Assembly: GCA_050633505.1 (NCBI GenBank)
Contig: JBOEGQ010000004.1
Location: 434,001 to 498,000 of the forward strand
From: UBA1672 sp050633505
GTDB lineage: Bacteria; Pseudomonadota; Alphaproteobacteria; Micavibrionales; Micavibrionaceae
Length of the DNA stretch: 64,000 bases
Direction: 5' to 3'
Below the pieces are notes generated by a model. The model worked only from the letters and a program-made list of their open reading frames with translations. It was not told the origin of the DNA and ran no database searches. The position numbers were made by a program, and so were the translations under genes. Positions 43,015 through 53,200 of this stretch are shown in pieces. Numbering within the stretch: the first letter of the stretch is position 1; each line of letters begins with the position of its first letter.

Positions 43015-43389
43015 ATGAAGTCTTGTTTAATTGTTGATGACAGTCGCGTTGTACGTAAGGTTGCAAGTCGAATCGCTCAGGATCTGGGATTTAACTGCCG
43101 TGAGGCTGAAGATGGACAAAAGGCATGTGATGCCTGCATAGAGGCAATGCCTGATGCAATTATTCTGGATTGGAATATGCCCATTATGAGCGGTATTGAA
43201 TTTCTGGAAAGACTGCGCCAGATGGATAACGGACAGCATCCAAAAGTCATCTTCTGTACAACAGAAAACGACATATCCCACATACAACGTGCAATGCAGG
43301 CTGGGGCGAATGAATATATTATGAAGCCATTTGATAGCGAAGTCATTGAATCAAAATTTATACAGGTTGGACTTCTTGACAGTAACTAA
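43015..43389 (+). CDS. cheY: chemotaxis response regulator CheY
   Basis: A single receiver domain of 124 residues. Acidic pair in CLIVDDSRVVRKVA, phospho-Asp in IILDWNMPIMSGIEF (about 52), Thr in VIFCTTEND and the conserved Lys in NEYIMKPFDSEVI. The 114-base gap after cheW could hold a separate promoter or leader; I saw no clear sigma-70 box there. CheY is the output to the flagellar switch; cheZ is 19 kb away at 62174. Confidence 0.93.
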   Translation: MKSCLIVDDSRVVRKVASRIAQDLGFNCREAEDGQKACDACIEAMPDAIILDWNMPIMSGIEFLERLRQMDNGQHPKVIFCTTENDISHIQRAMQAGANEYIMKPFDSEVIESKFIQVGLLDSN

Positions 43390-43457
43390 CTATTTACGTC
43401 ATACAATAGAGTGGATGAATATTCACCCATCCTATCAAACAAAAGTACACACGCATA

Positions 43458-44582
43458 ATGAACACATTGCCTAAAATTAGTGTCGTCCTTGTTGATGACT
43501 CAAGCGTCATAAGAGCTGCTCTTTCACGCATACTTCAAACAGATAGCGGTATCGAAGTCATCGGTTCCGTTGTTAATGGCGAAATGGCCGTTTCGATAGC
43601 GAAATCGAAAAAGCCCAACATCATCATACTTGATGTTGAAATGCCGGTCATGGACGGATTAACGGCTCTCCCTCAGATTTTGCAACATTCCCCCGACACA
43701 AAAGTTATCATGTGTTCCAGCCTGACGGCAAAAGGTGGTGATATCACAATCAAGGCCATGGCATTAGGGGCTGTTGAATGTCTTGTAAAGCCAAGCAGCG
43801 CACAAGAAACCGGCCCGGGCTCCGCTTTCCAAACAACACTCATAAATCTGGTCAAAACACTTGGTGGAACACGCCATGCGACAAAGGAGCTTACCCAACC
43901 GCCGTCATCTTCAGCAACGCCATCTAAACTATCTCATGCGGATATCTCTGCCGTTGCACAAAAAAGAAATCAGGGCACAATCATACTAAGGAATGATCCA
44001 TCTGATTACTCCGGTGTCCCTAAGATCCTTGCTATCGGAAGCTCCACTGGCGGCCCGCAGGCTTTGTTCAAAGTTGTTGAAGACCTTGGAACCTTAGAAA
44101 TTCCGGTTGTTATCACACAACACATGCCGGAAACTTTTACAAAAATTCTCGCAGACCACCTGCAACAAAAATGTGGTGTGCAATCTCACGAAGGAGCAGA
44201 TGGCATGCCCGTTGAAAACGGACACTACTATATCGCGCCAGGTGGGAAACATATGTTATTCAAAGAAAGAAACGGACAACTTTTCATCAAGCTGAATGAT
44301 GGCCCGGAAGAAAATTTCTGCAAACCTGCCGTTGATCCAATGATGCGCTCCCTTATTGAAATTTACGGGGAAAAGATATTATGCGCAATTTTGACCGGTA
44401 TGGGGCAAGATGGACTTCTTGGCGCACGGGCACTTGTTGAGAATAACGGACGCGTTATTGCACAGGATGAGGCAAGTAGTGTTGTGTGGGGTATGCCCGG
44501 CGCAGTTGCCACCGATGGAATTTGCTCTGCCGTCATGCCATTGAATGACATTGGAGGATGGTTAAAAAGAGCTGTCTCATAG
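43458..44582 (+). CDS. cheB: chemotaxis protein-glutamate methylesterase CheB
   Basis: CheB removes methyl groups from receptors. The 374-residue protein has a receiver with phospho-Asp59 in IIILDVEMPVMDGL, a linker with Ser/Pro, and a methylesterase with the catalytic Ser in AIGSSTGGPQAL, His in ITQHMPETFT and Asp in GMGQDGLLGA. Domain order and length are standard. It lies 68 bases after cheY. Confidence 0.95.
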   Translation: MNTLPKISVVLVDDSSVIRAALSRILQTDSGIEVIGSVVNGEMAVSIAKSKKPNIIILDVEMPVMDGLTALPQILQHSPDTKVIMCSSLTAKGGDITIKAMALGAVECLVKPSSAQETGPGSAFQTTLINLVKTLGGTRHATKELTQPPSSSATPSKLSHADISAVAQKRNQGTIILRNDPSDYSGVPKILAIGSSTGGPQALFKVVEDLGTLEIPVVITQHMPETFTKILADHLQQKCGVQSHEGADGMPVENGHYYIAPGGKHMLFKERNGQLFIKLNDGPEENFCKPAVDPMMRSLIEIYGEKILCAILTGMGQDGLLGARALVENNGRVIAQDEASSVVWGMPGAVATDGICSAVMPLNDIGGWLKRAVS

Positions 44583-44608
44583 ACTTTTTTTGCATTAGGA
44601 TACACATC

Positions 44609-45436
44609 ATGAATATTGCTGATTTCGACATATACCAAGAGCTACTAAAAGAAAAGTCTGGCCTTGTTCTGACACAGGACAAGGCGTATCTGCTTGACTC
44701 ACGCCTTAGCCCCGTTGCCAGAAAATGGGGATTCGATAATATTGCGGCGATGACACAGGTTCTACGGGGTGTACCCCAAAGGGATCTTATAAATGATATT
44801 ATCGAGGCAATGACAACAAACGAGACATCTTTTTTCCGAGATACAAAGCCGTTCGACATTTTCAAGAACATTGTCATGCCGTATTATAAAAACTCAGCTC
44901 CCAGAACAATCCGTATTTGGTGTGCTGCGGCATCTAGCGGGCAAGAGCCCTACTCTTTGGCAATGACAATTAAAGAAGAAGAAGCAAAAATGCCTGGCTT
45001 TCGCTTTGAAATTCTGGCAACCGATATCTCTCATGAGATACTTCAGCAAGCAGAAGAAGGAATATACACTCAATTTGAGGTACAACGCGGCCTTCCTATT
45101 ACGCACCTTATGAAATACTTCACACAAAATGGTGACAAATGGTCCATCAACCAAGATATTAAAAACATGGTGAAGTTCAAGTATTTCAACCTTTTGGATC
45201 CAATGTCACTTTTAGGGACATTTGATGTGATCTTTTGCCGTAATGTACTGATCTACTTCGATCAACAGACGAAGAAAGACATTATGGAACGTCAAAATAC
45301 AATTATGGCTTCGGACGGCTTTTATTTCCTTGGCGGCGCTGAAACGGTAATTGGTATAACAGATTGCCTAAAGACAGTACCTGATTCACGTGGCCTATAC
45401 GCAAAGTCTGAAAGCGAGCATATCAAGGCAGCCTAG
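44609..45436 (+). CDS. cheR: chemotaxis protein methyltransferase CheR
   Basis: CheR adds methyl groups to receptor glutamates using S-adenosylmethionine. The 275-residue protein has an N-terminal helical domain with NETSFFRDTKPF, the SAM site RIWCAAASSGQEPYSLAM, ATDISHEILQQAEEGIY, and FDVIFCRNVLIYFD. ATG 44609 is the natural start; the longer frame runs into the cheB end. It lies 26 bases after cheB and ends the che run. Confidence 0.95.
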   Translation: MNIADFDIYQELLKEKSGLVLTQDKAYLLDSRLSPVARKWGFDNIAAMTQVLRGVPQRDLINDIIEAMTTNETSFFRDTKPFDIFKNIVMPYYKNSAPRTIRIWCAAASSGQEPYSLAMTIKEEEAKMPGFRFEILATDISHEILQQAEEGIYTQFEVQRGLPITHLMKYFTQNGDKWSINQDIKNMVKFKYFNLLDPMSLLGTFDVIFCRNVLIYFDQQTKKDIMERQNTIMASDGFYFLGGAETVIGITDCLKTVPDSRGLYAKSESEHIKAA

Positions 45437-45532
45437 AGTTTTGATCACCCCAAAACATCTCACTTGCGTGTTGTTATATTTGTGCGTATAGTCCGCGCCG
45501 AATACTGACACAACAACCGGACGCGATACCTC

Positions 45533-47137
45533 ATGAGCAACACCATTACAGATCCTAATGCCATTCAGATTAAACGTGCCTTAATTTCCGTTTCTGATAA
45601 GAGTGGTATCGAAGAATTTGCCCGTACCTTACACGATACATACGGTGTTGAAATCCTCTCAACAGGCGGAACGGCTAAGGCTCTACGTAGTGCTGGAATA
45701 ACTGTCACAGACGTATCCGACCACACAGGATTCCCTGAAATTATGGAAGGACGTGTCAAAACGCTACACCCCAAGATACACGGCGGTATCCTCGCAAAGC
45801 GTAATGAAGAGAGCCACATTCAAGCAATGACAGACAATGACATATCCTCTATCGATATGGTTATTGTTAATCTGTACCCATTCTCTGAAACGGTTAAAAG
45901 CGGCGCAGCCTTTGCCAAATGCATAGAAAACATTGATATTGGTGGCCCTGCGATGATCCGCGCCGCAGCTAAAAACCATGATCATGTTGCCATTGTTACC
46001 GACCCTGAGGATTACGATCGTGTTTTACAAGATCTGGAAACACATAAAGGTGGCGTCACCTACGCGTTGCGACAAAAATTGGCATTCACAGCTTTCTCAT
46101 GGACAGCAACATACGATTCAAATATCTCCGCATGGCTTGCCCGACAAACAGAAGAAGAAACACCACGTCGTATCAGTTTCTCCGGCACATTAAAGCAGAA
46201 ATTACGCTATGGCGAAAACCCACATCAAAGTGCAGCACTGTATCTAACTGATGAGAATGAACGTCCGGGCGCCGCACGCGCGACACAGGTACAGGGGAAA
46301 GAGCTTTCCTACAACAACCTAAATGACACAGATGCTGCCTTTGAACTGGTAAGTGAATTCGATGAGCCAACCGTGGCCATCATTAAACATGCAAACCCAT
46401 GCGGCGTGGCAAGCCATAACGATATTCTAAGCGCCTACCAAAATGCCATGCTTTGCGATCAGGTGAGTGCATTTGGCGGCATTATCGCACTTAACCGCCC
46501 GCTTACAAAAGATTTATCCAGTAAAATTATTGAACGTTTTGTAGAAGTTATCATCGCACCATCCATAGAGGGTGATGCAATTGAGGTGCTTAAGAGCAAG
46601 AAAAACATCCGCGTTCTAACCACGGGTACAATGCCTGATCCACAACAAAAACGCCGCATGGTTAACCGTATTGCAGGCGGTCTTCTTGTCCAAGAGTCAG
46701 ACAACATCCTTTTAGATAAAGCCGAGATGAAAGTCGTCACTGACCGTGAACCAACAGAACAAGAGATGAACGACCTTATGTTCTCTTTCCGCGTTGCAAA
46801 ACACGTTAAATCTAACGCCATTATTTACGCAAAAGATAGTGCAACAGTTGGTATTGGCGCCGGACAAATGAGCCGTATCGATTCGTCTCGTATTGCAGCA
46901 TGGAAAGCAGAAGAAGCAGCGAAAGAAGCAGGATGGGATAGCCCGCTTACCCAAGGGTCTGTTGTCGCGTCGGATGCATTCTTCCCATTTGCAGACGGTC
47001 TGATTGCTGCTGCTAATGCCGGTGTAACCGCAGTGATACAGCCTGGTGGCTCTATTCGCGATCAGGAAGTCATCGATGCCGCAAATGAGCGCGGCCTAGC
47101 CATGGTCTTCACCGGTATGCGTCACTTCAGACATTAA
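45533..47137 (+). CDS. purH: bifunctional AICAR transformylase/IMP cyclohydrolase
   Basis: PurH performs the last two steps of inosine monophosphate synthesis. The 534-residue protein has the N-terminal cyclohydrolase with STGGTAKALRSAGI and GRVKTLHPKIHGGILA, and the transformylase with KQKLRYGENPHQSAALY, IIKHANPCGVAS and a C-terminal GGSIRDQEVIDAAN. Length is normal. It is transcribed alone after cheR with a 96-base leader. Confidence 0.95.
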   Translation: MSNTITDPNAIQIKRALISVSDKSGIEEFARTLHDTYGVEILSTGGTAKALRSAGITVTDVSDHTGFPEIMEGRVKTLHPKIHGGILAKRNEESHIQAMTDNDISSIDMVIVNLYPFSETVKSGAAFAKCIENIDIGGPAMIRAAAKNHDHVAIVTDPEDYDRVLQDLETHKGGVTYALRQKLAFTAFSWTATYDSNISAWLARQTEEETPRRISFSGTLKQKLRYGENPHQSAALYLTDENERPGAARATQVQGKELSYNNLNDTDAAFELVSEFDEPTVAIIKHANPCGVASHNDILSAYQNAMLCDQVSAFGGIIALNRPLTKDLSSKIIERFVEVIIAPSIEGDAIEVLKSKKNIRVLTTGTMPDPQQKRRMVNRIAGGLLVQESDNILLDKAEMKVVTDREPTEQEMNDLMFSFRVAKHVKSNAIIYAKDSATVGIGAGQMSRIDSSRIAAWKAEEAAKEAGWDSPLTQGSVVASDAFFPFADGLIAAANAGVTAVIQPGGSIRDQEVIDAANERGLAMVFTGMRHFRH

Positions 47138-47169
47138 GGAATTGATCATTAAAAGGTCTTTTCCTTAAT
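47133..47169 (+). terminator. candidate terminator overlapping the purH stop
   Basis: ATTAAGGA (47133-47140) pairs with TCCTTAAT (47162-47169), with an inner AAAAG/CTTTT pairing in the loop and TCTTTT after. The stem starts at the purH stop codon. Confidence 0.5.
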
Positions 47170-47206
47170 CTTTTGCAAAACACAGATCTATATCCATAAA
47201 AAAAAC

Positions 47207-47236
47207 TTGCATTCCGCTTGCTCGATCGCCTATACT
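47207..47236 (+). promoter_or_regulatory. candidate sigma-70 promoter of the giant-protein cluster
   Basis: TTGCAT (47207-47212) and TATACT (47231-47236), 18 bases apart, lie in a 250-base gap before the cluster. The leader then holds the small ORF at 47302 and a short palindrome GCAGACTGTCTGC at 47353-47365. Confidence 0.5.
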
Positions 47237-47301
47237 TCTAGTAACTAATTAGAAAAGGCACAGAAAATGTGCTATTATATAAGGTGATAAGAGGGAAACG
47301 C

Positions 47302-47403
47302 ATGAAACGTTATCCAAAAAAATACGATACGATTGTATCTTGTGCTTTGCGCGCAGACTGTCTGCTTTTGATTGAGAAAGGCAGGTATAATCATGTGGCT
47401 TAA
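47302..47403 (+). CDS. 33-codon leader ORF overlapping the next start
   Basis: ATG 47302 preceded by GAGGGAAACGC opens 33 codons ending TAA 47401-47403. The stop overlaps by 11 bases the ATG at 47393 of the next gene. The peptide begins MKRYPKKYDTIVSCALR, is basic and Cys-containing, and has no family. The good ribosome site and overlap suggest translational coupling or attenuation. It is missed by length-filtered ORF calling. Confidence 0.45.
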   Translation: MKRYPKKYDTIVSCALRADCLLLIEKGRYNHVA

Positions 47404-48250
47404 AGCACTATTCACCATCGTTGGTGGGGGTACAGCTTGGTATAATCGTGATGAGATCATTCAAGCCGGTAAAGACACTATTGATCACATACAAACAGAA
47501 GGCATCGTCGAATCCACGAAAGATGCCGGCAACGCTATTGCCGAATCCGTTGGAGATATGGGCAGCTTTGTAGATAAAACTGGCGACACCATAACAGGTG
47601 GCGTTGACAAGGTCACAAGTGCCTACGATAAAGCATCAGAATTCGCAGACACATTGTCCGGTGACAATGAAGGCGGCATCAACTGGATGAAGTGGCTTGG
47701 AATCGGTGGTGCAACTGCCGGAGGTGGCTGGCTATTGAAAAGCCTGTTTTCCGGCAACAAAGATGAGAACGACAACGGTAGTAGCTTTCTTGGCGGTGCG
47801 GTTAAGGCTGCCTTGGTATTAACTGTTGTTGGCGTTGCACTCAATTATGCATTAAAAGCAGCAACAGGCAACGGACTAACAGAAACCTTTGCCAAGTTCA
47901 CCGGCGGCGATAAAGATGGCGCCCCACAAATAACAACAGGTCAAAAGCACACAGGTCAAGAAGTCCAAGAATCGTTTGGTGGCTTTGGTAGTGCCTTAAG
48001 CGGCGCAAATAGCGGCGCTGTTTCATCGGCTAAACCTCCACAGTTAACATCTATTAATACAAATGCGACCGTTCCTGAAAGTGTTGCCTCTCAAGTTGCA
48101 ATGAACGACAGCATAGATGCGGATAAATTCACATCAAATGGTGAAAAGCCTGCAATCTTCAACATGAAAGCTGTTGCGGCGAAAGCCCCATCATCACAAA
48201 CACCAAAAGTGTTTGGTGGACAACCAGAAGAGCATTATGAGGTCGGCTAA
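47393..48250 (+). CDS. membrane protein of unknown function, first gene of the giant-protein cluster
   Basis: A 285-residue protein from ATG 47393, with GAAAGGCAGG before it. Features in order: an N-terminal hydrophobic stretch (ALFTIVGGGTAWY), a helical region with repeated AES/AGK and SVGDMG..TGDTITGGVDKVTSAYDKASE-like heptads (phasin-like, residues 30-90), a WMKW motif at 98-101 with IGGATAGGGWLL, a further hydrophobic helix AALVLTVVGVALNYALKAA, and a long Ser/Thr/Gly-rich tail. The same WMKW-x2-IG-x-GA pattern occurs near residue 1558 of the giant protein. No family recognised. Confidence 0.75.
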   Translation: MWLKALFTIVGGGTAWYNRDEIIQAGKDTIDHIQTEGIVESTKDAGNAIAESVGDMGSFVDKTGDTITGGVDKVTSAYDKASEFADTLSGDNEGGINWMKWLGIGGATAGGGWLLKSLFSGNKDENDNGSSFLGGAVKAALVLTVVGVALNYALKAATGNGLTETFAKFTGGDKDGAPQITTGQKHTGQEVQESFGGFGSALSGANSGAVSSAKPPQLTSINTNATVPESVASQVAMNDSIDADKFTSNGEKPAIFNMKAVAAKAPSSQTPKVFGGQPEEHYEVG

Positions 48251-48318
48251 ATATAGCCTGCCAAAATCATATAACCTTATCTAATTACAGATAAAATAAA
48301 CGGAAGATACTTTATTAT

Positions 48319-50139
48319 ATGGGTTGGGATATCGGAAGAGCATTAGGAAACGCAGGAGAAGGCATAGCTGAAGGCTTTGCTCATCTGGGTTCTGTGCTTG
48401 CCGGAGGCGCCCTTAAGCTTGCAGGTGTTGAAGCAGGCGACAACCACGTCATTAGTGAAATCTACCGCCGTTATGACACCGTTATGACACCCGTGATGGA
48501 TTACGGAGTTCCCATTGTATCGACTGCCGGGGAATTCGTTTATGAAACAGGCGCATATGCCGCAGCAATAAGCCCGCTCGGCGTTGCCGCGCACTCTTAC
48601 GAAGTTTTCTCAGGTGATGACCTTCCGGACTGGGCGGGCGGAGGACTTGCAGATCGACACAGAAACGTCGGCGAATTCGTTACGTTTACAGTCACTGAAC
48701 CTTCAGAATCTCTACCCTATATAGGGCAAGGCCTTGCCAATGCCGGGGCAACCTTCGTCGGTGGTGCAGGCGATCTGGTTCAAGGTGTCTGGAACATTCC
48801 AACCGGCACAATCACCGGAATATACAATTTAGGTATGGAAGATGGCAAAGAGGTCGAAAATCCGGTCTATTGGGGCGAAAGCGCATTTGACACTATAAAG
48901 GCAGCCGAACAACTCGTTCACTTCGTTGATGTGCAAGACCGCATTAAAAATGAAGAAGGTGACTGGATTGACAACCCACATGCCGGACATCAACGTGCCC
49001 TACTCTACGGAAGCCAAGGTGTTGGTGAGTTGGCTACATTCTGGGCTGGTGGCTGGGCCGTCACTGCCGCCACAAAAGGCAGCTATGTTGCCATTCGTGG
49101 ACCACAATGGGCACAAAAGGCCATAGGTAGCGCCGATGAGTTCAAGCATGCCGATATGGCACGCCGCACAACCGAAGCAACACAAAAAGTTGAACAAACA
49201 GCCAAACAAGCCGAAACAGCCAAAGCACATTTGGCATCTATTCAAGGAGCCGAAGGCTCAACAGCAGAGGCTATTGCACACGCGGAAAAAGCCCTTGCAC
49301 AAGCAGAAAAGCAAGCAAGAGGCGCCGAACGCGCCCTGGAAAAAGTAAACCAAGATGCCGCCCGACAAGGTGTTGCACAGAATAACGCCACAACAACCGC
49401 ACAAACAGAACAAACAACACAAGGTGTAAACGCAACAGCAAGTGAAACAGCGCAAACCGGTGCAAAAACAACGACACAGAATACAACGACAGCAACCACC
49501 GCCACAGAAAACAGCACGGCGCAGGTTGCTAATGGCTCAAACGCCACAGTCAGCTCAGGGGCCGCTACGGGTGAAGCCGCGCAAGTAACGAATGTCGGAA
49601 AAGTAACAACAGCGGACACAACGGTTCAGGCTGCAAATGAAACAACAGCCCTTATCACAACGCGGGGGCAAGCCTTTAAAGAAGGCGCTAAAGTCGGTGC
49701 ATATCAGGCGCGTCATTTCTACGACCCCCGTTATTCCCCCATAATAGAAGGATCTGCCGTTGTTGTTGCATGGCAACTTGGTGTCCATTTTGATCAAAAA
49801 GCCGCCGAACAACGTCGCGCACAAATCGAATCCATAAACACTAATGATGTTACTGGCGGAACAAAGGGGGTCGAAACGGATGCATCACGGGAAGAGCGCC
49901 TTCAGAAAATGATTGAGTCTGGTGACGCGGCAAACAGCCCACAGCATACAAAACCCGGGTTTTCAGACGCGTCTGCTAATGTGGCACGCCCCAACACACT
50001 GGATTCGAATTTCAACGACCAATCGACCAACCAAGTAAAGCAAATTCCTGCGGAATTCATGTCCTTTATCCCAATTCAGGATCAACAAACACTTGAAGAA
50101 GTTGAGACCTCTTTAGATAAAACGATCAAGTCCCTTTAA
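48319..50139 (+). CDS. Ala/Thr/Gln-rich coiled-coil protein of unknown function
   Basis: A 606-residue protein. Residues 1-110 hold short hydrophobic patches with Gly (GNAGEGIAEGFAHLGSVLAGG, VPIVSTAGEFVYETGAYAAAI). Residues about 270-350 are a coiled coil (KVEQTAKQAETAKAHLASI, AIAHAEKALAQAEKQARG). Residues 350-460 are low-complexity Thr/Ala/Asn/Gln. A hydrophobic stretch (VVVAWQLGVHFD) is near 500. There is no signal peptide. Many members of envelope or phage tape-measure-like proteins share this composition, so composition alone says little. It starts 68 bases after the previous gene. Confidence 0.7.
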   Translation: MGWDIGRALGNAGEGIAEGFAHLGSVLAGGALKLAGVEAGDNHVISEIYRRYDTVMTPVMDYGVPIVSTAGEFVYETGAYAAAISPLGVAAHSYEVFSGDDLPDWAGGGLADRHRNVGEFVTFTVTEPSESLPYIGQGLANAGATFVGGAGDLVQGVWNIPTGTITGIYNLGMEDGKEVENPVYWGESAFDTIKAAEQLVHFVDVQDRIKNEEGDWIDNPHAGHQRALLYGSQGVGELATFWAGGWAVTAATKGSYVAIRGPQWAQKAIGSADEFKHADMARRTTEATQKVEQTAKQAETAKAHLASIQGAEGSTAEAIAHAEKALAQAEKQARGAERALEKVNQDAARQGVAQNNATTTAQTEQTTQGVNATASETAQTGAKTTTQNTTTATTATENSTAQVANGSNATVSSGAATGEAAQVTNVGKVTTADTTVQAANETTALITTRGQAFKEGAKVGAYQARHFYDPRYSPIIEGSAVVVAWQLGVHFDQKAAEQRRAQIESINTNDVTGGTKGVETDASREERLQKMIESGDAANSPQHTKPGFSDASANVARPNTLDSNFNDQSTNQVKQIPAEFMSFIPIQDQQTLEEVETSLDKTIKSL

Positions 50140-50180
50140 TTCCCTATTATTCGGCTCTGTAATGCCGAATGACTATATAT

Positions 50181-50210
50181 TTGACATCACCCTATCGGAT
50201 AGGGTAATAT
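50181..50210 (+). promoter_or_regulatory. sigma-70 promoter with a palindrome in its spacer
   Basis: TTGACA (50181-50186, exact consensus) and TAATAT (50205-50210) are 18 bases apart. The palindrome ACCCTAT-CGG-ATAGGGT occupies 50189-50205, thus filling the spacer and touching the -10. Such placement is the classic repressor operator design. A hairpin ATTCGGC/GCCGAAT at 50149-50170 precedes it. Confidence 0.75.
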
Positions 50211-50266
50211 GCTGGTAAAGCTGATAAAAAAAATATATTTGGTGATAAATCCAAGGGGTGTACAGT

Positions 50267-53200
50267 TTGGCTATTAATGCTTTCAGACAGTTAGATGAAT
50301 TAAATGCAAGCGCGAAGATTGGCGAGATAGCGTCAAACCTTCCGAAGGCGCTTGAATCCATGCTGCAGAACCCTGAGGTTGCTGCAGAAATTCAGGACAT
50401 TATCAAGACAGCAACCGGTAAGCAAGGAATTGCGGATCGTGTTGAAGATCTACGCGATGACCTTCGTAAAACAGCCTTAGACGGTGGTGATCTCGAATCT
50501 GCACGCTTCATGAAAGACAACAGATTCTTGGAACTGATGGAAAAAGCAGTTCAAGAAGAAGCCGCAAAAGGTGAATTTAAATCACTTCGCTATGGTGTAG
50601 ATGAAATCACCGAAGCGCGTATGCAAGATCTGAAATCAAGATTTCCAGAAGCAGAAGGATATTTTGATGACTTTGCAGAAGCAGTTGCAGAGCGTAAAGC
50701 CTCTATCAGTGACTATGTTAATCACCTAAGACGTCAAGATCTGGATGCAGGTGTTTCTCAAGATGTTGTCAATTCACGTATTGATGACCACATGAGACAA
50801 GCACGTAGAGCATGGGCAAATTCACACAGAACAGTGGCAGAAGCTCCATCCCCTGCTCCCGCGCAACAAGCTGCACCAACACAAGCGGCAAAAACCGATG
50901 AGACTACTACTCAGGCGGCGCCAAAACAACAAACAGCAGAAGCTTCTACCGGTGGCGCAGCAAACGATGCCGCCTCTCAGGTTGATGAAGCAGCCGAGAC
51001 AGTTACACAAAACAGTGCAAAATCTTCTGATGAAGCAGTCGCTACGGCAGATGAGGTCGGGGATGCTTCTGGCGTTCAAAAAACAGATACCCATAAAGAT
51101 GCATCAAAGGCCGATGGTGCTGTTAAGGCGTCTAATGATCTACCGGAGATGGACAAGCCTGAGTTTAACGGTAAAGAATTAGACCCGTTCAAGCGGATTG
51201 CACGAAGAAGTACAAACCCTCTGCACCTCTTCACAAACTGGGTGCCAATGGTTGCGTATCGCGTTCGTTCCCAAGGTATCACGCGCCCTGTCATCAAAGC
51301 GGTAGATCAACAGATGCAGGATTTGGGGTTGATCGGAAAAGTTGAGAATGGAAAACCACAAAAGGGATCCATCCACCAGCTACACGATAATATTATCGAA
51401 AAAATAAAATCAGGCGATCACGAAAACATCCCTGCCCTGCTAGACAACTTCGCAGAACAAAATGCGAAGGAGCTTGCACATTTCCGTTCATCTATCGCAG
51501 ATATGCGTAAACATGTTGAGGAAACCTACGGATATAAAGATCCTGCATCAGGAAATATTGTTGGATCGGATAAGTCCACAAAATATTACGGACTTACACA
51601 AGATCAAAAACTAACAATGTTAAGTCAGTTTGATGTTTGGGACAATATGGCGGCTCAACTCCAAAATGGTGCTTCAGGTACCATGATTGAAGACATCAAT
51701 TATATGCTCGGTCGTATGCACGAGCCTAAGTTCGACATCGGCAGCATTGAAAACAGTTTAACCGGCCTTACTTTTGTTCAGGAACAGGCAAATAATGCAT
51801 TTATTCGCCTTACTGACCACTTGCCACAGCAAGCACGAAACCTGCCCGATGCGACAGATGAGCAACGTTTCAAGGCAACGGGACAAGTTAAAAGGATGCT
51901 GGAAGAGCAAATCAATAACGGGTTTGTTTATAGGCATCAACATCAATATGCACCTGTTACCTACAATTACCTTGCAAAAGACGATAACAGAGAAGAGATA
52001 TGGCAGAATCAGTTCCTTGAGAAATACTCTGCACGTAACGAAGCTGATGGAACCCTTAAAATCAACTTGATCGATGGTACATCTGATCCGGCCGCAAGAG
52101 CATTCTCAGAACAGCTTATCGTTATGTTTGAAAGCAGAGGTGCTGATTTTGCGCTTGACGGTTTACGTGACCTTCACCGTTTGACTCAGCCTTGGGCACC
52201 AAAGGGCGTTGCCGATGAATCACTTGACAACTTAAGAACCACACTAACGCAGCCCCGCCTTCACCAAGATATGCATAGGGATGGGTACGGTGCGAATAAT
52301 TTAGATTATCAGAACTTTGCTGGCACAGCAGGAAATATTGTTGCATCTAATGTTTCAGGCCGAAATCACAACTACTTGTTTGGTTTGTACGGAAAATTTG
52401 TTGAACAGAACCGTCAGAATCAGCATGCCGCAACGGTGAGAATGTATCCCCTTGTTGCGGGAACAAAGTTTTCTGGACAAAGCGGCCTATCCAAGCCGGG
52501 TGAAATTCTAAGGAATAATGTGTTTCTTTATGGGCCATTAAACTCTGCTACGTTCTGGCTAGGATCAAAGTCGGTTAAAACACAAAAAACAACATCTCTT
52601 GGCGGCCAAGCAACCGATTATGGCGTGAAAAAGGTTCAGTGGAGAGATGAAGCCACCGAAGGACGTGGCGCAATTGCCCGACGTGCTGCTGTACGTATAC
52701 TTTCGGGTGGTTTGGTTAACGATATTGGTGCGTTAGATGGCGGTATCGGCATTAAACGTGCACGCATTACACCGACAAAGTTAGGATACCTTGGACTGGC
52801 CGGACTAATGACTTGGGGCGCAGGTGAAGCTCTTGGGAATGAAACAACGGCAAAAGCCGGACACGCAGTATGGGACGGCAGTTCTTTCCATGTTAGCGCC
52901 GGATATGGTGCAATTTTTGGCGGCGGAAGCACAGCCAACGGACAACCGGCTGCACCACAAGGCGCTTCTGCTGCTCAAGGCCAACAACAACAGGCGGCTG
53001 CTCCGGTAATGGCACCATGGGGTTCAACGCAGGTTGCGTCCACTAATACAGAGAATATAAGTAAGATTCATGATGCTTCAAAAGAAAATCTGGAAAAGAT
53101 CACCAATAGAATCCAGGAAAATAGCAATATGCTATCGGTTTTACCGGGCGTAACCGATCCTGCTGATCTCTATGTCGGTAATATCTTTGATAAATACAGA

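Noticed and set aside
49242..49619. Long minus-strand frame rich in Cys and Val opposite the 606-aa gene
   Set aside because: It mirrors the low-complexity Thr/Ala coding region on the plus strand, has no ribosome site and fits a shadow frame.
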